Positions 26,324-33,843 of a stretch of DNA of 64,000 nt are shown piece by piece. Source of the DNA: Fodinibacter sp963800505 (GTDB lineage: Bacteria; Actinomycetota; Actinomycetes; Actinomycetales; Dermatophilaceae); assembly GCA_963800505.1 (NCBI GenBank), contig CAWDBL010000004.1, forward strand, positions 1 through 64,000. The letters run 5' to 3'. Each line of letters opens with the position of its first letter. The first letter of the stretch is position 1. Below the pieces are notes generated by a model, which saw nothing but the letters and a program-made list of their open reading frames with translations, made no database searches and was not told where the DNA came from. A program made the position numbers and the translations under genes.

Positions 26324-29230
26324 ATGCCCAACCGGATCATCGCCGCGACGTCCGACATCCCGATCGCTGACCTGACGGCGCTGCGAAAGCGGCTGAAGGC
26401 AACGGAGTTCGGAGCCGTCGAGGCCGCTCCCGCCTTCGTCGAGGCGTTCGACCGCAGCCCGAACCGGGCCGTCGCCCTCGCCCGCGGCTACGCCTCCACG
26501 TTGAAGACCACCGAGGAGCACCGCCAGCTCTTCCAGGCCGTGGCCGGCATGGACGACACCCGGCGTCGCGCGCTGATCCAGGGGTACCGGCAGGAGGGGC
26601 AGGGCCGCGGTGTCGTGCAGGCGATCTCGCTGCTCCCCCGCACCCAGGGCCGAGCCGTCATGGAGTCGCTCGTCGTCAAGACCGACGGCAAGGTGGACAA
26701 GCGGGCCGCCAAGGAGGTCGGCGGCTGGCTGCGCGACGCCGGTGCCGTGATGCGGGCCCACGCGATGGGGCTGCCCAGCCCCGACGTCGACGACGCGGTG
26801 GTCGAGTTCTTCGAGGACGTGGGCGATGCCATCTCGGATGCCGTGAACGCCGTGGTCGACGCGCTCGAGGCGATCGGGACCGCCTTCGTCGAGGCCATCT
26901 CCGACGTCGTCAACTGGACCATCGAGGCCGTCAAGGACCTGGCACACGCGCTGTACGCCGCGGCCGCCACCCTGGCCGAGCTGGTGGGCAAGATCGCCGA
27001 GGCCACCTTCCAGGTACTCAAGACGATGATCAACGGGCTCGAGCAGATCGGCATCGCGATGCGCGACATCGTCGTCAGTGCCCTCGAGCTCGCCCGGTCG
27101 GTCATCGTCGACGTCTTCCGCGCCATCGACCAGCTCGGGCGCACGCTCGCCCAGCTGCTGTCGACCATCGCCGGGCTGGCCATCGGCTTCATCCGCAAGG
27201 CCGTCGAGGCACTGATCGCGATCGGCAAGGAGATCGGCAACATCCTCGAACAGGCCGTCGCCTTCGGGTTCGCCCTCGTCAAGGGCGTCGTCACCTCGCT
27301 GCTGGCACTGGGCAAGGCGATGGGCGAGATCCTGGTGACCCTCGTGACCCGCCCGAGCGACCTCCTCGGCCAGGTCGTGCGCTCCTTCCGCGAGCTCGGC
27401 AACACCCTCAGGCAGGTGCTCGACGCAACGATCGCGGCGGGCGCCGACTTCGTGCGGCGGGTGGCAGCCGCGGCCACAGCCATCGGCGAGGCCGTGGTCG
27501 ACCTCGTCTCGTACGCGACCTCGGCGGTCATCGCCATCGGCCGGGCCGTCGTCCAGGGCCTCATCGACGCCGGCAAGACCCTCGTCGACCTCGTCACCAG
27601 CATCGCCTCGGCCGGCTTCACCGCCCTGAAGAAGCTCGTGCAGATCGCCTTCGACCTCGGCAAGGCCCTGGTCACCGTGCTGCGCGACCTCGCCAGGATC
27701 GCCTTCAGCGTGCTCAAGGACGTGGTCAAGGCTGCCTTCGAGCTCGGCAAGACGATCGTGGAGTTCGCCGGCGCGATGGTCGAGTTCACGTATGCCGTTG
27801 CGGCCCGCCTCATCCAGGCCGCGATCGAGGTCGGTGCCGCGGTGACCGAGCTGCTCGAGGCGGTCGTCGCCAAGGGCTACTTCGTGCTCCGCAAGCTGGT
27901 GACCGGCGTGCTCCAGGCGCTCGGCCCGGTCGGCGACATCTTCGAGTGGCTGATCGAGCGAGGTGAGGCCCTCGCCAGCGAGCTGTGGCGCCAGGCCGTG
28001 CTCGCCATCCGCTTCGTCAAGCACAGCGTCACCGAGATCCTCGACTGGGCCCGGGCGCAGGGTGCGGCGATGTTCGACGCCATCCTGACCTCGGTCGAGG
28101 CGGCCGGTGAGGCTATTCGCACGGTCATCGAGTGGGCCGAGGCCACCGGCGACCAGGCCCTCCAGCTGCTGGCCGAGGCGACCCAGCGGGTCGGCAACAG
28201 CATCGAGTACGTGCTCTCCTACGTGGCCAACGACGCGCTGCCGGCACTCGGGAACGTGATCAAGGGCGTGCTGGACGCGGGGGCCTCGCTCGTCGACGTG
28301 ATGGCGTGGGCGCTCGACCGCTCGCTCGAGGTGCTCACCCAAGCGGTGCAGTCGCTGCTCGACCTCGGGAAGACCATCGCCCAGCTCGTCGCGGCCACCC
28401 TGGCCAACCCCGGTGATGCCCTCGACAACCTGCTGCGCGCGCTCGACGCCGTGGGGAAGACCCTCGGCCAGATCGCGGACGACGTGTGGACCCTCGGCGA
28501 GGTCGCCTGGGAGGCGTTCGTGCGCTCGGCCAAGGCGGTCGGCCGGGCCGTGGTCGACATCCTCGCGGCGGCGTGGGACATCGTCGGCGCCGCGCTGGGT
28601 GCCGCGGTCAGCATCCTGCTGAGCACGCTCGCCGGCTACCGCGCGATGACCCCCCAGGAGGTCGCGGAGGCCCGGCTGGTCTTCGGCGACTCCCTCGACT
28701 ACGACCACATCTTCTTCGCGGTCGACGACATCACCAACGAGGTCATCTTCGGCGTCCAGGACTGGTTCAGCACCAGCGACGAGTCCCGCGCGTTCGTCAC
28801 CAACAGCCTGGTCAACTTCAACGTCGACGAGGGCCTGAGCCGCCGCACGATGGTGCACGAGCTCACCCACGTGTGGCAGTACCAGCAGGTCGGGTCGGCC
28901 TACCTCGCCGACGCGGTGTACGCCCAGGCCACCGGTGACGGCGTCGGCGACACCGGCTACAACTACGGCTACTCGGAGGAGAACACCGTCGCCTCGCGGA
29001 TCACCATCCCCAGGGACTTCGGCACCGAGACCGAGGAGGGCCCGCGCGGCCAGTTCCGGGGCGACGAGGGCGAGGACGACCTCGCGGCCGACGGCTCCAC
29101 CTGGGCGACCCTCAACCCCGAGATGCAGGCGCAGGTGATCATGCACTGGTACGTGAGGCAGGTACTGACGACGCCCCCGATGGACGCGACCGCGTGGCAG
29201 CCGTACGTCGACCTGGTCCGCGCGGCATGA
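26324..29230 (+). CDS. Large 29-residue-repeat helical protein with C-terminal HELTH metallopeptidase-like domain
   Basis: I do not recognise the whole protein (968 residues; ATG after AGGAGACCCACC). Residues 1-180 are a helical, charged N-terminus. Residues 181-528 are twelve in-register 29-residue repeats with the shape phi-x-x-phi-Gly-Lys near the start and amphipathic helix after it (LIAIGK, LLALGK, FRELGN, LIDAGK, AFDLGK, AFELGK), followed by irregular repeats and three to four more at about 649-764. Residues 775-968 resemble the DUF4157/'vgr-related' zinc peptidase-like group: FGDSLDYDHIFF, then MVHELTHVWQYQQVGSAYL with the HExxH at 845-849. There is no signal peptide. It leads a five-gene operon with a caspase-like protease, ACP and ketosynthases. 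It may be an exported effector, scaffold or membrane-active protein. Confidence 0.75.
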   Translation: MPNRIIAATSDIPIADLTALRKRLKATEFGAVEAAPAFVEAFDRSPNRAVALARGYASTLKTTEEHRQLFQAVAGMDDTRRRALIQGYRQEGQGRGVVQAISLLPRTQGRAVMESLVVKTDGKVDKRAAKEVGGWLRDAGAVMRAHAMGLPSPDVDDAVVEFFEDVGDAISDAVNAVVDALEAIGTAFVEAISDVVNWTIEAVKDLAHALYAAAATLAELVGKIAEATFQVLKTMINGLEQIGIAMRDIVVSALELARSVIVDVFRAIDQLGRTLAQLLSTIAGLAIGFIRKAVEALIAIGKEIGNILEQAVAFGFALVKGVVTSLLALGKAMGEILVTLVTRPSDLLGQVVRSFRELGNTLRQVLDATIAAGADFVRRVAAAATAIGEAVVDLVSYATSAVIAIGRAVVQGLIDAGKTLVDLVTSIASAGFTALKKLVQIAFDLGKALVTVLRDLARIAFSVLKDVVKAAFELGKTIVEFAGAMVEFTYAVAARLIQAAIEVGAAVTELLEAVVAKGYFVLRKLVTGVLQALGPVGDIFEWLIERGEALASELWRQAVLAIRFVKHSVTEILDWARAQGAAMFDAILTSVEAAGEAIRTVIEWAEATGDQALQLLAEATQRVGNSIEYVLSYVANDALPALGNVIKGVLDAGASLVDVMAWALDRSLEVLTQAVQSLLDLGKTIAQLVAATLANPGDALDNLLRALDAVGKTLGQIADDVWTLGEVAWEAFVRSAKAVGRAVVDILAAAWDIVGAALGAAVSILLSTLAGYRAMTPQEVAEARLVFGDSLDYDHIFFAVDDITNEVIFGVQDWFSTSDESRAFVTNSLVNFNVDEGLSRRTMVHELTHVWQYQQVGSAYLADAVYAQATGDGVGDTGYNYGYSEENTVASRITIPRDFGTETEEGPRGQFRGDEGEDDLAADGSTWATLNPEMQAQVIMHWYVRQVLTTPPMDATAWQPYVDLVRAA

Positions 29231-30276
29231 CCCGCACCGGGAAGCCTCCGGAGCAGGGCATGGCAGGTCGCCCGGTCACCGTGGTCGCCGACCCGGCCTC
29301 CGCCGACGCGCTCGAGCCGCTCCTCGAGCACTGGCGTCGCGGCCCGGGCCTGCGGCTGCTCCCCTGGGGCACCGTGGCGGGGGGCGGCTCCCGGGCGGTC
29401 GCCGCCCTGGCCGACGACGCCTCCGCCGTGCTCGTGGTCGGCCCGCGCGAGCGGTCGCCGCGCACGGTGCTGCCGGCCCCGGTGCTCACCGCACGGGACG
29501 GCCGGGTGGTGGCTGCGGCCTGGCTCCCGGCGACGACGCCCGCCGACCTGGCACGGTTCGCCCGCACGGCCGTGGCGGTGCACGCCCGGGCCGCTCGGTC
29601 GGTCACCGGCCCGGATGCCGGCCGCGCGGTACCCGCCGAGCGGCGTGGTCGCGCCCCGACTCCCGCGTCGTGCACCCTCGCCGTGCTCGGCGAGCGGCAC
29701 CCGCGCTTCGACCGGCTCGTCGACCGCATCGTCCGCATCGGTGGTGAGGCGGACGACGGCTGCCGGGTGCGCCGGGCCACGGCCTACGAGCTGAGCCGCG
29801 ACGACCTCGTCGACCTGATCGCCTCCGGCCCGGCCGTGGGGCTGTACGTCGGGCACGGCCGCCCGGTCGGCTGGGTCGGCTACGCCGGCACGCGGGCCCG
29901 CCACCTGGCGGACGCGGTCTCGCTGGAGGGGCACCGCCCGGCCGGTGCGGTCGTGTCGCTGACCTGCCACACCGCGAGCCGGCGCCGCACCGGCCTGTCG
30001 TTCGCCGAGTCCCTGCCGCTGCGCGGGGTCGCTGCCGCCACGATCGGCGCGGTCACCTCGAGCGTGCACACCGGAAACGCCCGCTGGGCGCTGCGCATCG
30101 CGCGCGGGCTGGGGTCGGCCCGCACCATCGGTGACCTGGTCGTCATGGTCGCCCCGCACGACCCGCACGCCGCCACCTACCGACTGCTCGGCGACCCCAC
30201 CGCCCCCCTCCTCGACGCGCCCGCGGCCGAGCTGGCGCAGCACCCCCACCCCCATCCCCTCGAGGAGGCATCATGA
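29227..30276 (+). CDS. Caspase/gingipain-fold cysteine protease candidate
   Basis: This 349-residue protein overlaps the repeat-protein stop by four bases (ATGA). Its C-terminal half has the clan CD pattern: a strand ending in GLYVGHGRPVGW (His210), a strand ending in AVVSLTCHTAS (Cys247), then FAESLPLRGVAAATIGAV and YRLLGDPTAPL, the last two matching the C25/CHAT-like arrangement. The His-Cys spacing of 37 residues is right for the dyad. Residues 1-150 are a less conserved alpha/beta region. It could process the large protein encoded before it or act with it. The assignment rests on motifs only. Confidence 0.6.
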   Translation: MTRTGKPPEQGMAGRPVTVVADPASADALEPLLEHWRRGPGLRLLPWGTVAGGGSRAVAALADDASAVLVVGPRERSPRTVLPAPVLTARDGRVVAAAWLPATTPADLARFARTAVAVHARAARSVTGPDAGRAVPAERRGRAPTPASCTLAVLGERHPRFDRLVDRIVRIGGEADDGCRVRRATAYELSRDDLVDLIASGPAVGLYVGHGRPVGWVGYAGTRARHLADAVSLEGHRPAGAVVSLTCHTASRRRTGLSFAESLPLRGVAAATIGAVTSSVHTGNARWALRIARGLGSARTIGDLVVMVAPHDPHAATYRLLGDPTAPLLDAPAAELAQHPHPHPLEEAS

Positions 30277-30524
30277 ACCGCCCGGAGATCCTGTCCGCCA
30301 TCCGTGAGGAGCTCGCCGTCGCGGCGCCTGACGTCGCGCCGGACGCCGACACCGCCGCTCACCTCGGCCTCGACCTCGAGGTCGACTCGCTGGCCGTCCT
30401 CGAGTTCGTCGCCCGCCTGGAGTACCGGCTCGGCATCGCCGTGCCCGACGACGCGTGGCCCGCACTGACCTCGATGGATGCCGTCGCCGACTTCCTCGAG
30501 AGTGCCCTCGTGGGTGCTTCGTGA
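30273..30524 (+). CDS. Acyl carrier protein
   Basis: This 83-residue acidic helical protein has the carrier motif LGLDLEVDSLAVLEF, Ser39 being the phosphopantetheine site. The surrounding helices (MNRPEILSAIREEL at the start, LEYRLGIAVPDDAW in the third helix) fit the ACP fold. It overlaps both neighbours by four bases (ATGA, GTGA). Its place directly before a ketosynthase indicates a dedicated ACP for that enzyme rather than the housekeeping fatty-acid ACP. Confidence 0.9.
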   Translation: MNRPEILSAIREELAVAAPDVAPDADTAAHLGLDLEVDSLAVLEFVARLEYRLGIAVPDDAWPALTSMDAVADFLESALVGAS

Positions 30525-31705
30525 CCGGTTCCGCCCAGGCCGTCGTCACCGGCACCGGCGCGGTCAGCGCCCTCGGTGGGGACGTCGAGGCGACGTGGCA
30601 CGGCATCCTCGACGGGCGCACAGCGGTGCGGCACTGGGCCGACCTGTCCGCCGAGGGGTTCTCGCTCGACGTCGCGTGCCGGGTCGACGACGCGGTCTGG
30701 GGCGACGACGTGCCCGACGTGCGGGTGCGCGGCCGGGCGCTGGCGCGACGCGCGGCCCGGGAGGCACTGGACGACGCGGGGCTGATCGGAGCCGACGGCC
30801 GCCTGGTCGACGGGGTCGACCCGACCCGGGTCGGAGTCTTCATCGGCACGACGATGGGCGAGTCCGGCGTCTACGAGGACTCGACGGCCGGCGGCACCTT
30901 CGACCTCGACCAGGGCGGGTCCCCGATCTTCGCCGCCTCGGTGGCGTCGGAGCTCGGACTCGCCGGCCCCTGCCGCACCATCGGAACTGCCTGTGCTGCA
31001 GGCAACTACGCGATCGGTGCGGCTGCCCGGGCCGTCGCCTCGGGCCGCGTCGACATCGCCCTGGCCGGTGGCGTCGAGCCGTTCTCGCGCATCGCCATGG
31101 TCGGCTTCGCCCGGATGCGCGCCATGGCTCCGGACGGCTGTGCGCCCTTCGGCCTGGGCCGGCGGGGCATGACGCTCGGCGAGGGCGCCGCCTTCCTGGT
31201 GCTGCAACGGCACGCGGATGCCGTGCGCGCCCGCGCTGTCGTCGGCGGGCTCGGACTCAGCGCCGATGCCCACCACCCGACCGCCCCCCGCGAGGACGGC
31301 AGCGGCATGGCCGCGGCGATGCGTGCCGCGCTCACGGCATCCGACCTCTTCCCGGACGACATCGGCTGGGTCAGCGCGCACGGCACCGGCACGCCACGCT
31401 CGGACGCCGCGGAGTCGCTGGCCCTGCACACCGTCTTCGGCGACGCGCCACCGCCGGTCTCCAGCATCAAGGGGGCACTCGGCCACGCCCTCGGGGCCGC
31501 CACCGCGCTCGAGGCCGTGGTGGCGGTGCGGTCGCTCGAGACCGCGACCCTGGTGCCGAACGCCGGTGTGGTGCAGGTCGACCCGGCCCTGGACGTCGAC
31601 GTCGTGCTCACCGCACGTGCCGCACCCGATCTGCAGTGGGTGCTCAGCTGCGGCTACGCCTTCGGCGGGCTGAACTCCGCCCTGGTCCTCGGGAGGGCCG
31701 CATGA
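30521..31705 (+). CDS. Beta-ketoacyl-ACP synthase (KAS II-like)
   Basis: This 394-residue thiolase-fold enzyme starts at a GTG overlapping the ACP stop. The nucleophile is Cys158 in TIGTACAAGNYAIG and the two histidines are His287 (VSAHGTGTPRSDA) and His322 (KGALGHALGAA), so Claisen condensation should be possible. No malonyltransferase, ketoreductase or dehydratase gene is nearby, so it must borrow these from primary metabolism or make a single elongation. With the ACP and the repeat protein it may build an acyl chain that modifies or accompanies that protein; this is inference. Confidence 0.9.
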   Translation: MTGSAQAVVTGTGAVSALGGDVEATWHGILDGRTAVRHWADLSAEGFSLDVACRVDDAVWGDDVPDVRVRGRALARRAAREALDDAGLIGADGRLVDGVDPTRVGVFIGTTMGESGVYEDSTAGGTFDLDQGGSPIFAASVASELGLAGPCRTIGTACAAGNYAIGAAARAVASGRVDIALAGGVEPFSRIAMVGFARMRAMAPDGCAPFGLGRRGMTLGEGAAFLVLQRHADAVRARAVVGGLGLSADAHHPTAPREDGSGMAAAMRAALTASDLFPDDIGWVSAHGTGTPRSDAAESLALHTVFGDAPPPVSSIKGALGHALGAATALEAVVAVRSLETATLVPNAGVVQVDPALDVDVVLTARAAPDLQWVLSCGYAFGGLNSALVLGRAA

Positions 31706-32265
31706 CCACCACCACGCAGCACTGGACCAGCGAGCCGCTCGACGCCGCCGGCGAGGCGGTGGCCGCGTGGGTCGCGGCCCGCCTGGGCGAGGCGGACCCG
31801 GCACTGCCGAGCGGTCCGCGGGTCGCCCTGCACGTCGCGACCCCTGACAACGGCGCCCGCGAGGCGCTGGCCTTCTGGCGGGCCGCGCAGACCACCGGCT
31901 ACGCGCTCGCGGCGCCCGGCGCCTTCCCGTGGACGCTGTCGAACAGCGTGACCGGGCGGATCTCCGTCGCCCTGGGGGTCACCGGCCCCTGCACGACCTG
32001 GGTGGGTGGGCCCGAGGCGGTGACCGAGGCCGAGCTGGCCGCCCGACTCGACCTCGACGACGGCCTGGTCGACGAGGCGGTCGTCGTGGCCGTGGCGGGG
32101 GTGGAGGCGCCGGATGCCGACGGGTCGCCGGTGTGCGTCGAGCTTCGCGTGTGGGTGCTCACCCGCGAGGGCCTCCCCACCTCGAACGTGGGTGATGATC
32201 GCCGCCCAGCCGCCGATCTTCACCCACGTTCCCGCGGAGGGCAGGCCCGGGTCAGAGGCCGCTGA
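31702..32265 (+). CDS. Short ketosynthase-like protein, end overwritten by a repeat
   Basis: This 187-residue protein overlaps the ketosynthase by ATGA. GAFPWTLSNSVTGRISVALG and the following TGPCTTWVGGPEAVTEAEL resemble the N-terminal part of ketosynthases and chain-length-factor-like proteins, but the C-terminal catalytic His domain is absent. About the last 25 residues are encoded by a 46-bp palindromic repeat (32185-32230), so the original C-terminus was probably altered or lost. It may dimerise with the full ketosynthase as a partner subunit, or be decaying. Confidence 0.6.
   Translation: MTTTTQHWTSEPLDAAGEAVAAWVAARLGEADPALPSGPRVALHVATPDNGAREALAFWRAAQTTGYALAAPGAFPWTLSNSVTGRISVALGVTGPCTTWVGGPEAVTEAELAARLDLDDGLVDEAVVVAVAGVEAPDADGSPVCVELRVWVLTREGLPTSNVGDDRRPAADLHPRSRGGQARVRGR
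32185..32230. repeat. 46-bp palindromic repeat, copy A
   Basis: AACGTGGGTGATGATCG on the left and GATCTTCACCCACGTT on the right flank the conserved inner GCCGCCCAGC. It is the same family as the copies near 33.0 and 56.4 kb. It lies inside the last codons of the ketosynthase-like gene. Confidence 0.75.
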
Positions 32266-32899
32266 CGCCCTTGCTGAGCACCAGCCCGCCGATGACGAGC
32301 AGCACGAGCGCCATCACGGTGGCGTTGTGCACGGTGAGCCAGGTGTTGGCCCGGCGCAGCGGTGCCGTGGCCCGCTCGCCGAGCACGAGGTGAGCGAGCA
32401 GGGGCACGGCCACGCTCACCGAGGCGGCCAGGGCGAACAGCACCACGGTCAGGGCCGCTGAGACGCCGGTGACGGAGGCGGCCCCGATGCCCAGCCCGGC
32501 GGCCGCGCAGAACAGCAGGACCTTGGGGTTGGCCATCGACAGGACCAGGCCGAGCCGCGCGGCCGAGCCCGGTGTGGCCGACTCCAGCGACTGCATCCAC
32601 GCCGGCGCCGGCTGCTCCTCGCGGCGCGAGAGCCACTGCCGCACCCCGAACACCACCAGGGCGAGCCCCAGCCCCACCCGCGCCCACGACACCCACAACG
32701 GCGTGTCGTCGGCCAGCTCGATCACCGACTCCAGGAGCACGAAGGCGGTCGTGGCGGCGAGGATGCCGGCCGCCCACCCGGCGAGGAACGAGGCGGCGTT
32801 AGCAGTCGCCCGCGGCGTGAGCAGCAGCAGGATCGCGGGGACGACCGGGAACGGGGAAGCTGCGATGCCGACGGCGGGGCCGACCAGGTCGCCGATCAC
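32252..32899 (-). CDS. GAP/Sap (sulfolipid-1-addressing)-family membrane protein
   Basis: This protein of about 215 residues has six hydrophobic segments and the opening VGPAVGIAASPFPVVPAILL of the actinobacterial GAP/Sap family, distantly related to LysE exporters. Mycobacterial members take part in export of lipids. A GTG at 32899 is the likely start because TACGAT lies six bases upstream, as in a leaderless promoter; the longer frame to 32962 is also open. It converges with the ketosynthase operon and overlaps its last gene by 14 bp. Confidence 0.75.
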   Translation of the reverse strand: MIGDLVGPAVGIAASPFPVVPAILLLLTPRATANAASFLAGWAAGILAATTAFVLLESVIELADDTPLWVSWARVGLGLALVVFGVRQWLSRREEQPAPAWMQSLESATPGSAARLGLVLSMANPKVLLFCAAAGLGIGAASVTGVSAALTVVLFALAASVSVAVPLLAHLVLGERATAPLRRANTWLTVHNATVMALVLLVIGGLVLSKGVSGL

Positions 32900-32967
32900 G
32901 TCCTGATCGTAGGCCAGGGTCACCAGGCCCGGGCGAGCCGTCCGGCAGCAACGCCCTCTCACCGCGA

Positions 32968-33011
32968 TCGTGGGTGATTCCCGTTGCCCGGACGGCGATC
33001 TTCACCCACAT
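32968..33011. repeat. 46-bp palindromic repeat, copy B
   Basis: The left arm, TCGTGGGTGATTCCCGTTG, is of the ATTCCC type while the right arm (GATCTTCACCCACA) is of the AAGATC type, so the two arms do not match in the middle. It looks like a hybrid of the two arm versions. Confidence 0.7.
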
Positions 33012-33028
33012 CCGCCTCATCCACTGCC

Positions 33029-33074
33029 GATGTGGGTGATTCCCGTTGCCCTGACGACGGGAATCACCCACGTT
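33029..33074. repeat. 46-bp palindromic repeat, copy C
   Basis: GTGGGTGATTCCCGT pairs perfectly with ACGGGAATCACCCAC around the inner TGCCCTGACG. It lies 17 bp from copy B between the GAP-family gene and the racemase gene. Confidence 0.75.
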
Positions 33075-33114
33075 TCGCAGGAGGAAGGGGTTGGCGGGGA
33101 GGGCGAGGGCCGGG

Positions 33115-33843
33115 TCAGTGCCGCAGCGGGGCGCCCGCGCGCTCGACGACGCGACGGGCGAGGGCGTCGATCGAGTCGACGACGGCGGGGTCGTCGACAC
33201 CGAGGTCCTCGTGCAGCACCGACAGCTCGGTGCAGCCCAGGGCCACCGCCTCGGCGCCCTGCTCGCGCAGGTGGGCCACGACGGCGTCGAAGCGCTCCCG
33301 CGACACCGGCATCCCGGCCTTGACCCCGTCGTAGATGATCGACATGACCTCGCGCTGCACGTCGGCCGAGGGGGTGAGCAGGTCGAGCCCGGCGGCGGCA
33401 GCAGCGGCAGCGTACGTGCCTGCGAGCAGCGTGCCGTCGGTGGCGAGCACGCCGAGCCGGGTCAGCCCGGGCACGGCCCGCTGCGCCGCCTCCACCGTCT
33501 CGGCCACCGTGTCGAGCACCTCGATCGACACCGCGGCGCGCATCTGCTCCACCCACACCACCGCCGTGTTGCACGGGATGGCGATGAAGCGCGCGCCCGC
33601 GCGCTCGAGCGCCACGGCATCCGCGACGAGCACCGGCTCGGGGCTCTCACCATGGCCGAGGAGGAACGCCGAGCGGTCGGGGATGCTGCCGTGCTGCCAG
33701 ACGAGCAGGTCGACGTGGTCCTGGTCGCGGTGGGCGTCGGTGCGCTCGACGACGCGCGCCATGAAGTGCACCGTCGCTGCGGGGCCGAGCCCCCCGAGCA
33801 CCCCCACCGGCTCGTCGCGGGCAGCGTTCTGCGGCAACGTCAT
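33115..33843 (-). CDS. Aspartate/glutamate racemase family protein
   Basis: This 242-residue protein has the two catalytic cysteines of PLP-independent Asp/Glu racemases: Cys91 in AIPCNTAVVW and Cys204 in ALGCTELSVL. VGVLGGLGPAATVHFM is the usual start. It overlaps the upstream ATP-grasp gene by ATGA, so the two act together. The most likely reaction is L- to D-aspartate interconversion, supplying the ligase. Confidence 0.9.
   Translation of the reverse strand: MTLPQNAARDEPVGVLGGLGPAATVHFMARVVERTDAHRDQDHVDLLVWQHGSIPDRSAFLLGHGESPEPVLVADAVALERAGARFIAIPCNTAVVWVEQMRAAVSIEVLDTVAETVEAAQRAVPGLTRLGVLATDGTLLAGTYAAAAAAAGLDLLTPSADVQREVMSIIYDGVKAGMPVSRERFDAVVAHLREQGAEAVALGCTELSVLHEDLGVDDPAVVDSIDALARRVVERAGAPLRH

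Noticed and set aside
23245..29146. Very long minus-strand open frames (about 947 and 960 codons) opposite the dehydrogenase-amidase and repeat-protein genes
   Set aside because: They are antisense shadows caused by high GC with G/C at third positions. Their translations are low-complexity and show no domains, while the plus-strand proteins have clear motifs and ribosome sites.
26324..32265. Standard polyketide or fatty-acid synthase cluster
   Set aside because: Only an ACP and ketosynthase-type genes are present. There is no acyltransferase, ketoreductase, dehydratase, enoyl reductase or thioesterase gene within reach.
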